From RBG-16-68-12 sp035636595 (GTDB lineage: Archaea > Thermoplasmatota > Thermoplasmata > RBG-16-68-12), in assembly GCA_035636595.1 (NCBI GenBank), contig DASPYU010000020.1, forward strand, positions 62,001 through 126,000: DNA of 64,000 nt. The letters run 5' to 3'. The translations under genes were made by a program, and so were the position numbers. Positions 14,011 to 25,222 of this stretch are shown one piece after another. Every line of letters begins with the position of its first letter. The first letter of the stretch is position 1. The notes under the pieces are model-generated. The model was not told where the DNA came from. It did no database searches and saw only the letters and a list, made by a program, of their open reading frames with translations.

Positions 14011-15420
14011 ATGCCCATCCGGGTGTACAACAGCCTCACGCGGACGAAGGAAGCGTTCGTCCCGCTCCATGGGAACCGCGTATCGATGTTCGTCTGCGGC
14101 CTCACGCCGCAAGACGCGACTCACATGGGACATGCGAAGACGTACGTCGCATTCGACGTCGTCGCGCGATACTTGCACCACAAGGGTTTCCACGTCTTCT
14201 ACCTGCAGAACGTGACGGACATCGAGGACCGGATCATCGACAAGATGCGGTCGAGCGGCCGCGAGTGGAAGGACATCGTGGGCGAGTACTTCGCCGAATA
14301 CCTCGAGGTCATGGGGAAGCTCCGCTGCAATTCGGTCGACGCCTACGCGTTCGCGACGGACTACATCGATGAAATCGTCGAGCAGATCCAAGGCCTGATT
14401 TCGAAAGGGCATGCGTACGCGGCGGAAGACGGCAGCGTGTACTTCGACACGACGACCTTCGGCGACTGGGGGAAGCTGAGCGGCCAGAAGGTCGAGCAGT
14501 TACGGCCCGGGGCGCGCGTGACGATCGAGGAGCGGAAGCGCCACCCGGCGGACTTCGTCCTCTGGCGGGCGCAGAAGCCCGGCGAGCCCGCGTGGGACAG
14601 CCCATGGGGCAAGGGCCGGCCGGGATGGCACATCGAGGACACCGCGATCACGATCCGCCACTTCGGACCGCAATACGACGTGCACGGCGGCGCGACGGAA
14701 CTCCTCTTCCCGCATCACGAGGCCGAGATCGCCCAGGCCGAATCGTACACGGGCGTCAAGCCGTTCGTCAAGTACTGGATGCACGGCGGCATGGTCATGG
14801 TCAAGGGGGAGGAGATGCACAAGTCCCTCGGGAACTACTGGGCCGTCCGCGCCGCCCTGAAGCTCTACGAACCCGAGGTGATTCGGTTCTTCCTGATCAA
14901 CGTCCAGTACCGCGGCCCAATCGATTTTGCTCCCGAGCTTCTCGACGAGGCCAAACGATCCTACGAGCGGCTGCGGGAGACGGTCCGGAATGTGGAAGCG
15001 GAACGTCGACGGGCGCCGCGGACCGGCAAGGGAAACCGCGAACTCGACGCCGCGACGACGAAGGCCCTCGCCGCGTTCGATGCGGCGATGTCGGACGACT
15101 TCAACACACGTGAGGCAATCGCGGTCCTGTTCGATTACGCGCGCGTGGTCAATAAGGCGCTTGAGACCGGCGCAGGTCGCGCGTCGCTGGACGGGACCGC
15201 AGCGGCGTTTCGAACGTTCGGAGAGGTCCTCGGATTGTTTGAGCCGCCGGCCGAAGCCGCAGACCTCGTCGATGGGCTGATGAGCCTCCTCGTGCAACTC
15301 CGCGAGGACGCGAGGGCGCGGAAGGATTTCGTATCCGCGGATCGGATCCGCGACTCGCTCGGGGCCCTCGGCGTGGTCCTCGAAGACACCCGCGACGGCG
15401 TCCGGTGGAAGCGAAAATAG
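14011..15420 (+). CDS. cysS: Cysteinyl-tRNA synthetase
   Basis: Class I synthetase charging tRNA-Cys, 469 residues. The HIGH motif reads HMGH (38-41) and the KMSKS motif reads EMHKS (268-272). By comparison with the E. coli enzyme (C28, C209, H234, E238), the zinc site here has C29, H235 and E239. The fourth ligand appears as D210 in GWHIEDTAI, where most CysRS have GWHIEC. The C-terminal helical domain (about 310-469) includes AGRASLDGTAAA and ends GVRWKRK. It shares a 5-kb stretch with tRNA-Cys and cysteine-synthesis genes. Confidence 0.95.
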   Translation: MPIRVYNSLTRTKEAFVPLHGNRVSMFVCGLTPQDATHMGHAKTYVAFDVVARYLHHKGFHVFYLQNVTDIEDRIIDKMRSSGREWKDIVGEYFAEYLEVMGKLRCNSVDAYAFATDYIDEIVEQIQGLISKGHAYAAEDGSVYFDTTTFGDWGKLSGQKVEQLRPGARVTIEERKRHPADFVLWRAQKPGEPAWDSPWGKGRPGWHIEDTAITIRHFGPQYDVHGGATELLFPHHEAEIAQAESYTGVKPFVKYWMHGGMVMVKGEEMHKSLGNYWAVRAALKLYEPEVIRFFLINVQYRGPIDFAPELLDEAKRSYERLRETVRNVEAERRRAPRTGKGNRELDAATTKALAAFDAAMSDDFNTREAIAVLFDYARVVNKALETGAGRASLDGTAAAFRTFGEVLGLFEPPAEAADLVDGLMSLLVQLREDARARKDFVSADRIRDSLGALGVVLEDTRDGVRWKRK

Positions 15421-15503
15421 AGGCCGCCGAAAGACGGCAACAAGGGCCCGCCATCCGACGTTCTCGGACCTGAGAATGAGGCGGTCGAACGCACCATGAT
15501 ACA

Positions 15504-15512
15504 CTATATAAG
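15504..15512 (+). promoter_or_regulatory. Distal TATA box upstream of gyrB
   Basis: CTATATAAG, about 160 nt before the gyrB ATG. With the proximal box at 15578-15586 it suggests two start sites for the gyrase operon, or transcription of a short upstream RNA. Confidence 0.45.
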
Positions 15513-15546
15513 CCAAGACGACGGAAAACGACCTGTCCGCGAGGGG

Positions 15547-15567
15547 CTGTTTTCTCCATAGAAACAG
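15547..15567. promoter_or_regulatory. 21-bp palindrome CTGTTT-N9-AAACAG upstream of gyrB
   Basis: Perfect 6-nt inverted arms with a 9-nt spacer, ending 11 nt before the proximal gyrB TATA box. The geometry (6-9-6, 11 nt from the box) equals that of the TTATCA-N9-TGATAA site upstream of the TrmB gene, although the arm sequence differs. A regulator-binding site is inferred. Confidence 0.45.
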
Positions 15568-15577
15568 GGGTCCGAAC

Positions 15578-15586
15578 CTTTATACC
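15578..15586 (+). promoter_or_regulatory. Proximal TATA box of gyrB-gyrA
   Basis: CTTTATACC; a start near 15607 would give a leader of about 60 nt before ATG 15667. Confidence 0.55.
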
Positions 15587-15666
15587 AGCCCGTCGTATAC
15601 TCGAAGCATCCTCCGGATGGGGTGCAGAAGGGCACCGGAACGAGGCTCTGGAAGGTTTCGAAATAG

Positions 15667-17565
15667 ATGGTAGAAGAGACCGCCTACGACGCCACGCAGA
15701 TCCAGGTCCTCGAGGGCCTGCAGGCGGTCCGAAAACGGCCCGCGATGTATGTCGGGAGCGTCGACGCGCGGGGCCTTCACCACCTCGTCCATGAGGTCGT
15801 CGACAACTCGATCGACGAGGCGATGGCGGGGTTCTGTAAGAACATCCAAGTCACCCTGAACCCGGACGGATCGGTCACCGTCGCCGACGATGGCCGCGGC
15901 ATCCCGGTCGACACCCACCCGAAATACGGCGTCCCCGGCGTCGAGCTCGTGCTCTCGCGGATGCACACGGGCGGCAAGTTCGAACATAAGATGTACCGCG
16001 TGTCCGGCGGCCTCCACGGCGTCGGCCTTTCGGTCGTGAATGGCCTGAGCGAATGGCTCGAGGTCCGCGTCCGGCGGGACGGCCACGAGTACCGGATGCG
16101 ATTCGAACGCGGGCAGAAAGCCTCGGACCTCGAGGTCGTCGGGCCCGCCGAAGGCACGGGGACGATCATCACGTTCCGTCCGGACCCGCAGGTGTTCGAG
16201 ACGATCGAGTTCGATTACGACACGCTCGCGTCGCGGCTCCGCGAGCTCGCGTTCTTGAACGGCGGGCTGCGAATCATCATCGTCGACAAGGTCCGCGGCC
16301 GGGGGGACGTCTTCCAGTACAACGGCGGCATCGCGGAGTACGTGAAGTGGATCAACCGCGCGAAGACGCCGCTCCACCCGGATCCGATCCGATTCTCCAA
16401 GGAATCGGACGGCACCTTCGTCGAGGTCGCAATGCAGTACCACGACGGGTACAGCGAATCCATCTTCACCTTCGTCAACAACATCGACACGGTCGAGGGC
16501 GGCACCCACCTCGCGGGCTTCAAGGCGGGCCTCGCGCGGACGTTCATCAAGTACGCGAAGGACAACAAGTACGTGAAGCAGGGAGAGAGCCTCGAGGGCG
16601 ACGACGTGCGGGAGGGCCTCACCGCGATCCTGAGCCTCAAAATCCCGGAGCCGCAGTTCGAGGGCCAGACGAAGATGAAGCTCGGAAACTCCGAGGTCAA
16701 GGGGATCGTCGAATCGATCGTCTACGAGAAGCTCACGGAGTTCTTCAACGAGACCCCGAAGGTCGCGGAGATCTGTATCGGGAAAGCGGTGCTGGCGGCG
16801 CAAGCGAGGGAGGCCGCTCGGAAGGCGCGGGAGCTCACCCGACGAAAAGGCCTCTTGGAGGGATTCAACCTGCCGGGCAAGCTCGCGGATTGCCAAGAGC
16901 GGGATCCGGCGAAATCGGAATTGTTTATCGTGGAAGGCCCGAGCGCGGGCGGTTCGGCGAAGCAAGGCCGACGGCGAGAATTCCAAGCCATCCTGCCGTT
17001 GCGGGGAAAGATTCTCAACGTCGAGAAGGCGCGCCTCGACCAGATGTTGAAGAACGAAGAAATCCGCACCCTCATCACCGCGATCGGAGCGGGGCTCGGC
17101 GAGGAGTTCAACCTCGCGAAGGTCCGGTACCATCGCATCGTGACCATGGCCGACGCCGACGTGGACGGCCAGCACATCACGACACTCTTGCTGACGCTTT
17201 TCTTCCGGTACACGCGCCCGCTCATCGACGCCGGCTACGTCTATATCGCCCAGCCGCCGCTCTACAAGATTCGGAAAGGTAAGGAGACGTTCTATGCGTA
17301 CACCGAGAAGCAAAGGGAAGATTTCGCGAAACAGCTCGGCGACAAGGGAGTCACGTACCAGCGGTACAAAGGCCTCGGGGAGATGAACGCGGAGGAGCTC
17401 TGGGAGACGACGATGGATCCGGAGCGCAGGATCTTCCGCCAGGTTACGATCGACGACGCGGCCGCCGCGGACGCGCTCTTCTCCGTCCTCATGGGCGAGG
17501 CCGTCGAACCGCGCCGCCAGTACATCCAGGATCACGCGAAAGAAGTCGTCAACCTGGACATCTAG
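15667..17565 (+). CDS. gyrB: DNA gyrase subunit B
   Basis: ATPase and TOPRIM subunit of DNA gyrase, which introduces negative supercoils with GyrA. The GHKL ATPase region has HEVVDNSIDEA (42-52, catalytic Glu43), DDGRGIPV and GGLHGVGLSVVNGLS. The TOPRIM Mg site has E423 in VEGPSAGGSA and D496-D498-D500 in DADVDG. The C-terminus YQRYKGLGEMN is conserved. 632 residues is the short form without the large insertion of many Gram-negative GyrB. It is bacterial-type and found in euryarchaea by ancient transfer. gyrA follows after 8 nt. Confidence 0.97.
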   Translation: MVEETAYDATQIQVLEGLQAVRKRPAMYVGSVDARGLHHLVHEVVDNSIDEAMAGFCKNIQVTLNPDGSVTVADDGRGIPVDTHPKYGVPGVELVLSRMHTGGKFEHKMYRVSGGLHGVGLSVVNGLSEWLEVRVRRDGHEYRMRFERGQKASDLEVVGPAEGTGTIITFRPDPQVFETIEFDYDTLASRLRELAFLNGGLRIIIVDKVRGRGDVFQYNGGIAEYVKWINRAKTPLHPDPIRFSKESDGTFVEVAMQYHDGYSESIFTFVNNIDTVEGGTHLAGFKAGLARTFIKYAKDNKYVKQGESLEGDDVREGLTAILSLKIPEPQFEGQTKMKLGNSEVKGIVESIVYEKLTEFFNETPKVAEICIGKAVLAAQAREAARKARELTRRKGLLEGFNLPGKLADCQERDPAKSELFIVEGPSAGGSAKQGRRREFQAILPLRGKILNVEKARLDQMLKNEEIRTLITAIGAGLGEEFNLAKVRYHRIVTMADADVDGQHITTLLLTLFFRYTRPLIDAGYVYIAQPPLYKIRKGKETFYAYTEKQREDFAKQLGDKGVTYQRYKGLGEMNAEELWETTMDPERRIFRQVTIDDAAAADALFSVLMGEAVEPRRQYIQDHAKEVVNLDI

Positions 17566-17573
17566 GGTGAGCG

Positions 17574-20074
<2,501 letters not shown>

Positions 20075-20078
<4 letters not shown>

Positions 20079-21154
20079 ACCAGCGAAACACCCAGTCCGG
20101 GCGTCGACGGAAGGACGAGTTCTCCATTCTCGAATCGCAATCCCGACGATGGGTCCTCAGCGAGGTTGAAGTGCGAGTCCAGGTCGATCCATCGAACATT
20201 CTTGTGAGCCAAGGCGAACGCGAGGCCCGCGGCGATGGAGATTTGCGGCTCCCCCATGCAGCCCACCATCGTCGGATATCCGGCGGACTCGCAGATCGTG
20301 TTCACGTCGATCGCGCGGCAGATGCCGCCGTGCTTCATGAGCTTCAGATTCACCGCCTTCGCGCAGTTCGCCCACCGCACCTTCTTCGCGTCGTCCGCGG
20401 TCAGGACCATCTCGTCCGCCATGATGGGGATCGGCGACGATTCCGTGAGCACGCGCATCCCTTCGTAGTCCGTCGCAGCGACGGGTTGCTCGAAGACCGC
20501 CACGTTGAGATCCTTGGCGCCCCGCGCGAAACTCAGAGCTTGGCTCCAAGTGTAGCCTTGATTCGCGTCGACGCGCAGCTCGATCGTCGGGCCGACCTCG
20601 CCGCGGATCGCGCGCAAGCGGTCCAAATCTCCGCGAGGATCCCTTCCGACTTTGATCTTGAGCGCGTGGAAGCCCGCCCGCGCGAACGCACGCGCTCTCG
20701 CGACCGCACTCGGCGTGTCCATGATCCCAATCGTGATGTCGGTCGCCATCCGGTCCCGGGTGCCGCCGAGGTACCGGTAGACCGGCACGCCGGCCGCTTG
20801 GGCTACGAGGTCGTGAATGGCGATGTCGATCGCCGCTTTCACCGAGGGATTCCCGGGCGTCACTTTGTCCATCTTGTCCGCCACCTCCCTCGGTTTCTCG
20901 AAGGTGAAGCCTTCGAGCGCTCGCACCATTCCCTTGATCGCGTCCATCGCGGACACGAGCGACTCGCGAGTGACGTCCGTGGGTGCGCCCGCACCATGGC
21001 CCGCGAGGGACCCGGAGTGCACGACGACGAGTACGTTTTCCGCGACGGTTGACGAGCCCTTCGCGATTGTGAAGGGCTCTTTGCGAGGAATCGCCGCGGA
21101 TGAGTATTCGATGAAGTCAATCCGCATCGCGGACCCAGAAACGGAGACGGTCAT
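20075..21154 (-). CDS. Enolase-superfamily dipeptide epimerase-like enzyme
   Basis: Muconate-lactonising subgroup of the enolase superfamily, 359 residues from ATG 21154. The catalytic KxK motif is K166-I-K168; the metal ligands are D196 (VDANQG), E222 (FEQP) and D247 (MADE). A second Lys follows in NLKLMKHGG. The C-terminal DLDSH stretch resembles L-Ala-D/L-Glu and related dipeptide epimerases. Substrate is not predictable; a dipeptide epimerase role in peptide use fits best, but N-acylamino acid racemase or OSB-synthase-like activity is possible. It diverges from the heme operon across the palindrome at 21208-21228. Confidence 0.85.
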
Positions 21155-21207
21155 ATCAAGATGGAGCTGGGGGCATCGTCTCGTTCGGAGATTGGGACGT
21201 TTCAGAT

Positions 21208-21228
21208 TTATCATTGAAGTGATGATAA
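21208..21228. promoter_or_regulatory. 21-bp palindromic operator TTATCA-N9-TGATAA (copy 2)
   Basis: Same arms and spacer length as the site at 2929-2949; spacer positions 3, 6, 8 and 9 are also identical (G, G, G, A). It lies between the divergent epimerase-like gene and hemA. It overlaps TATA-like sequences read on both strands (TTTATCA on plus, GATAAATC on minus), so bound protein would block both promoters. Confidence 0.75.
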
Positions 21229-21278
21229 TACTGACAAGGAACGTTCAAGTAGCCTCTGCGGGTCGCGCGATTGGTCAG

Positions 21279-22556
21279 ATGGGATCTGCCGATACTCGCG
21301 AACCCAGGCGGGCCTTCGGGCCGCTTCATTTGGTCGCAATCGGCGCGAACCATCGGACGGCGCCGGTGAGCGTCCGCGAAGCGCTGCTGAGACGGGTGAC
21401 GTATCGCCGAATCGCGATCCCGCGCGCGTCGCTTCCCGTGATCGAGGACCTCGCCCTCCTGCGGACGTGCAATCGCGTCGAGGTGTACGCGTTGAGCCGG
21501 CGAGCCCCGGCGGCCGCGGTCGCCATCCGCCGTACTTTCGCCGTGCCCCGGAAAACTGGGTGGCTCTACGAACTCGAAGATCTCGACGCAGTGGCCCACT
21601 TGCTTCGCGTCGCCAGCGGACTCGATTCCATCGCCGTCGGGGAGAGCCAGATCTCCAGACAGGTCCGGGGAGCCGTCACGGAGAGGCCCGGACCGTGGGA
21701 CCCCGCATCAGGGCTCGCGACGCTGTTCGAACGGGCAGCTCGTCTCGCCCCGCGACTGCGGAGTCTGGCGGGCGTCGAAGGGGAGGTGTCATCCGCGAGC
21801 CACGCGGCCGTCCGATTCGCGCGCGGCGTTGTGGGCCTTCCGACTCCGCGAATCACCCTCCTCGGAAGCGGAAAGATGGTCCGACTCGCCGTGAGGGCCA
21901 TTGGCGGTGATCCGCACGTCACAGTCGTCGATCGCGACCTCCACAAGGCGCGCGCGGTCGCGGCAGAACTCGGAGGACGCGCCGCCCCGCTCGCCGACAT
22001 CGCGAACGTCCTTCGGACGACCGACGTCCTCCTCGCCGCGACATCGTCCAAACGGCGGGTCATCGGCCGCCCGCTCGTTTCGCATGTCCAGCGACTGCGA
22101 GTCCGACGCCCCCTGTGGATCATCGATTTAGGGGTACCGCGGAACGTGGACCCGCGCGCCTCGTCGATCGAGGGAGTGCGGATCGTCACGATTGACGACC
22201 TCGCCCCGTGGGCGGGCTCGCTCCCGGACCCCGCCTCCATGGCCCGCGCGGAGCGACGCATCCGTCGCGCCGCCGAGGCGCTCTTGGAAACGATCCGGCC
22301 ACCCGGCGATTCCGACGAGGTCGAAGCGCTTCGTCGGTCCGCAGAACAGATTCGGAGGATCGAAGTCGACCGGGCCCTAGCCCGGATGCCTCACGCGACG
22401 ATGGCGGACCGAGCGGTCGTCGACAAGATGGCTCTCCGCCTCGTGAACCGCCTCCTCCACGCGCCCACGGAACTCGCTCGCCGGCTCCAATCGGAAGGCC
22501 GGGCGGGAATGATCGCGGAGCTGCTCCCGCCAACCCCGTCCGAGGGACCCCGATGA
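21279..22556 (+). CDS. hemA: Glutamyl-tRNA reductase
   Basis: First enzyme of C5 tetrapyrrole synthesis: reduces glutamyl-tRNA to glutamate-1-semialdehyde. The catalytic Cys is C64 in LLRTCNRVEVY; the NADPH fold has LLGSGKM; AVGESQISRQV is a family signature, and the C-terminal helical dimerisation domain is present. From ATG 21279 it has 425 residues. An upstream in-frame ATG at 21222 lies inside the operator and is less likely. First gene of an eight-gene operon, overlapping hemC by 4 nt (ATGA). Confidence 0.93.
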   Translation: MGSADTREPRRAFGPLHLVAIGANHRTAPVSVREALLRRVTYRRIAIPRASLPVIEDLALLRTCNRVEVYALSRRAPAAAVAIRRTFAVPRKTGWLYELEDLDAVAHLLRVASGLDSIAVGESQISRQVRGAVTERPGPWDPASGLATLFERAARLAPRLRSLAGVEGEVSSASHAAVRFARGVVGLPTPRITLLGSGKMVRLAVRAIGGDPHVTVVDRDLHKARAVAAELGGRAAPLADIANVLRTTDVLLAATSSKRRVIGRPLVSHVQRLRVRRPLWIIDLGVPRNVDPRASSIEGVRIVTIDDLAPWAGSLPDPASMARAERRIRRAAEALLETIRPPGDSDEVEALRRSAEQIRRIEVDRALARMPHATMADRAVVDKMALRLVNRLLHAPTELARRLQSEGRAGMIAELLPPTPSEGPR

Positions 22557-23476
22557 CCGAACGCATTCGAATCGGGACCCGCGGGAGCCCGCTCGCGCGC
22601 GCCCAAGCCGAGGAAGTCATCGCCGGACTGCGAAAGGTCGATCCCCGCTGCCGTCCGGAAGTCGTGATCATCACGACCCACGGGGACGAGGGATATCGAT
22701 CCGATCTCGGGACCGCCTTCGAGGGCAAGCGGGCGTTCACGAAACGGATTGAGGAGGCGCTCCTCGACGGGCGGATCGACGCCGCGGTCCACAGCCTCAA
22801 AGACGTTCCGACCGAGGCCACGGATGGACTCGCGCTCGCCGCGATTCCTTCTCGGGCGGATCCGCGAGACGCCCTTGTGGCGAAGGACGGGCTCTCGCTC
22901 GGGCAACTCCTTGGCCATGCTCGGATCGGGACGAGCAGCCTACGCCGACGAGGTCAGCTGCTCGCTCGGTGGCCGAATCTGGAGGTCCTCGAGATCCACG
23001 GAAACGTCGAGACGCGGGTTCGGCACGTCGAGACGGGCGCGCTGGACGGCGTCGTCGTCGCCACGGCGGGCCTCGGGCGTCTTGGGTTGGCGGGGCCGCG
23101 CGCCGAGCCGATTGACCCAGACATCGTGACGCCGGCTCCGGGGCAAGGGGCGTTAGCGGTGCAGACCCGCACCGATGGGGATCCGATCGAACGGATCGTC
23201 TCGGCAATCGACGATCCAAACGCGCGTGCGACGACGGACGCGGAGCGGTCGCTGAGCGCTCGAATTGGTGGCGGGTGCAACGTGCCGCTCGGCGCGTTCG
23301 CGACCCTTTCGGATGGAACGCTCCACTTGCGCGCGGTCGTGACATCTCCCGACGGACACCGCGTCGCGAGGGCGTCCGCGCGTGGGGCCGCCGGGGACTG
23401 GAGACGCGTCGTCGAGCGTGCGGAGCGGCAGCTCTTCGAGTCCGGAGCCGAACGAATCGTCGCGGAGGCGCGATGA
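22553..23476 (+). CDS. hemC: Porphobilinogen deaminase (hydroxymethylbilane synthase)
   Basis: Polymerises four porphobilinogens to hydroxymethylbilane. The N-terminus IRIGTRGSPLARAQA and VHSLKDVPTE are diagnostic. The cofactor-attachment Cys lies in IGGGCNVPLGAFA near residue 242. 307 residues, normal length. It starts in an ATGA overlap with hemA and ends in an ATGA-type overlap with hemD, so translation is probably coupled. Confidence 0.95.
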   Translation: MTERIRIGTRGSPLARAQAEEVIAGLRKVDPRCRPEVVIITTHGDEGYRSDLGTAFEGKRAFTKRIEEALLDGRIDAAVHSLKDVPTEATDGLALAAIPSRADPRDALVAKDGLSLGQLLGHARIGTSSLRRRGQLLARWPNLEVLEIHGNVETRVRHVETGALDGVVVATAGLGRLGLAGPRAEPIDPDIVTPAPGQGALAVQTRTDGDPIERIVSAIDDPNARATTDAERSLSARIGGGCNVPLGAFATLSDGTLHLRAVVTSPDGHRVARASARGAAGDWRRVVERAERQLFESGAERIVAEAR

Positions 23477-24234
23477 TGAGGCGACCATTGAACGGGAAAC
23501 GCATCCTCGCGGTCGCCTCCGCCACTCGAACCGGCCTTCTAACGCGGCTCCTCCGATCCACGGGGGCGCGGGTCGTCCCCTTCCCGACGGTCCGAATCCA
23601 GGCTCCGAAGGAACGAGGCCGCCTGGACGCGGCGCTGCGACGATGGTCTTCGTACGATTGGGTCGTATTCACGAGTGCGAACGGCGTCGAGGCCGTCGCG
23701 TCGAGCGCTCGCGAGCTCCACACGACGCTCGGACGACCTCCGAGGATCGCCGCCGTTGGGCCTGCCACGCGAGCCGCGGCGGAGGCCGCGGGCTTCTCCG
23801 TCGACGCCGTTCCGGACGAGTTCCTCACGGACGCCCTCGCCGGGATCCTCGGCCCCCTCCCCGGCCTGCGAATCCTCCTGCCGCGCTCGCGCATCGCTCG
23901 GAGATCGCTCACCGACCACCTCCTGAAAGGCGGGGCCGAGGTGGACGATGTGGAGGCGTATGATGCGATCCCGACGGCGACGGACCGGCCGCTCGTTCGG
24001 CCGGAGGGGATCGACCTCGTCGTGTTCACGAGCGGATCCGCGGTCGAGAATCTCACGCGGATCCTGCCCGCCGACCTCCTGGCCCGGTTGCGGGACCACG
24101 CGACCGCGGCCTGCATCGGACCCGTGACCGCCAAGGCGGCGGAGCGCCTCGGCTTCCGCGTCGCCTTCGTCGCGCGCGAGCACACGATCCCGGGACTCGT
24201 CCGCGAGCTCCAGGAGGAAGTGCGCGATGGGTGA
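23473..24234 (+). CDS. hemD: Uroporphyrinogen-III synthase
   Basis: Closes hydroxymethylbilane to uroporphyrinogen III. This fast-diverging family is recognised by the VVFTSANGV and VVFTSGSAVENL repeats that pair the two similar lobes, plus AAVGPATRAAAEAAGF and CIGPVTAKAAERLGF. 253 residues. Two ATGs in tandem (23473, 23476); the first overlaps the hemC stop. It ends 8 nt inside hemB. Position in the operon supports the call. Confidence 0.9.
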   Translation: MMRRPLNGKRILAVASATRTGLLTRLLRSTGARVVPFPTVRIQAPKERGRLDAALRRWSSYDWVVFTSANGVEAVASSARELHTTLGRPPRIAAVGPATRAAAEAAGFSVDAVPDEFLTDALAGILGPLPGLRILLPRSRIARRSLTDHLLKGGAEVDDVEAYDAIPTATDRPLVRPEGIDLVVFTSGSAVENLTRILPADLLARLRDHATAACIGPVTAKAAERLGFRVAFVAREHTIPGLVRELQEEVRDG

Positions 24235-25222
24235 GCGAAGGGCGTTGTTGCGCCGCCCGCGACGGTTGAGGCGAACCGCGGCCATTCGAGACCTGGTCCG
24301 CGAGACGCGATGGGACGTCTCGCAGCTAATCCAACCGATCTTCGTCCGGGAGGACGAGCGGGTCGACGCCACAATCGAGTCCATGCCCGGCGTGCGGCGG
24401 CTGACGGTCCCCGAGGTGGCGGACGAGGTCGCGCACTTGGAGGCCCTCGGGCTCAAGGCGGTCCTCCTCTTTGGAATTCCGTCGACGAAGGACGAGGTTG
24501 CGAGTCGCGCGTATGCCAACGACGGCGTCGTCCAGCAGGCGCTCCGGGCGATCGCGGCGGACGCGCCCAACGTGGTCACGATGGCGGACGTGTGTCTCTG
24601 TCAGTACACGGACCACGGCCACTGCGGGGTGACGGTGGACGGCCGCGTCGACAACGACGCGTCCCTGGACCTCCTCGCCCGCACGGCTCTGAGCTTGGCC
24701 CGGGCCGGCGCCGACGTCGTCGCGCCGAGTGCCATGATGGACGGCCAGGTCGCCGCGATCCGAACCGCCTTGGACGCTGCGGGACTCGAGGAGTGCGTGA
24801 TCATGTCGTACGCCGCGAAACATGCGTCCGCGTTCTACGGACCGTTTCGAGAGGCGGCCGAGTCCGCGCCCCAATTCGGCGATCGCCGCGGGTACCAGAT
24901 GGATCCCGCGAATCCCCGGGAGGCCCTCCGAGAGGTCGCTCTCGACCTGGAGGAAGGTGCGGACCTCGTCATGGTGAAACCCGCTTTGGCCTTCCTCGAC
25001 GTCATCCGGGCGGTCCGCGCCCGGTTCGATGCACCCCTCGCCGCGTACTCCGTGAGCGGCGAGTATGCGATGGTGAAAGCCGCCGCCGCGAAAGGGTGGC
25101 TCGATGAACGGGACGCCGTGACGGAAATCCTGACGGCGATTCGGAGAGCGGGCGCAGACCTCATCATCACGTACCACGCCAAGGACGTGGCCGAGTGGAC
25201 GGGAGCGGGGCGCCGTGGTTGA
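24227..25222 (+). CDS. hemB: Porphobilinogen synthase (ALA dehydratase)
   Basis: Condenses two 5-aminolevulinate molecules. A zinc-type active site is visible: C123, C125 and C133 in DVCLCQYTDHGHCG. Schiff-base lysines are K198 (SYAAKHASAFYGPF) and K251 (VMVKPALAFLD). 331 residues, full length. The zinc-dependent form is typical of archaea. Overlaps hemD upstream and hemQ downstream by 8 nt each. Confidence 0.96.
   Translation: MGERRALLRRPRRLRRTAAIRDLVRETRWDVSQLIQPIFVREDERVDATIESMPGVRRLTVPEVADEVAHLEALGLKAVLLFGIPSTKDEVASRAYANDGVVQQALRAIAADAPNVVTMADVCLCQYTDHGHCGVTVDGRVDNDASLDLLARTALSLARAGADVVAPSAMMDGQVAAIRTALDAAGLEECVIMSYAAKHASAFYGPFREAAESAPQFGDRRGYQMDPANPREALREVALDLEEGADLVMVKPALAFLDVIRAVRARFDAPLAAYSVSGEYAMVKAAAAKGWLDERDAVTEILTAIRRAGADLIITYHAKDVAEWTGAGRRG

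Noticed and set aside
15580..17535. 651-codon minus-strand open frame over gyrB
   Set aside because: Antisense to GyrB; codon bias and homology both support the plus-strand gene only.
20817..21278. Much longer hemA frame starting at 20817
   Set aside because: Overlaps the epimerase-like gene antisense and crosses the operator; HemA homology starts after ATG 21279.
22797..24374. 525-codon minus-strand frame over hemC-hemD
   Set aside because: Antisense, Arg/Ser-rich shadow; hemC and hemD have clear motifs on the plus strand.
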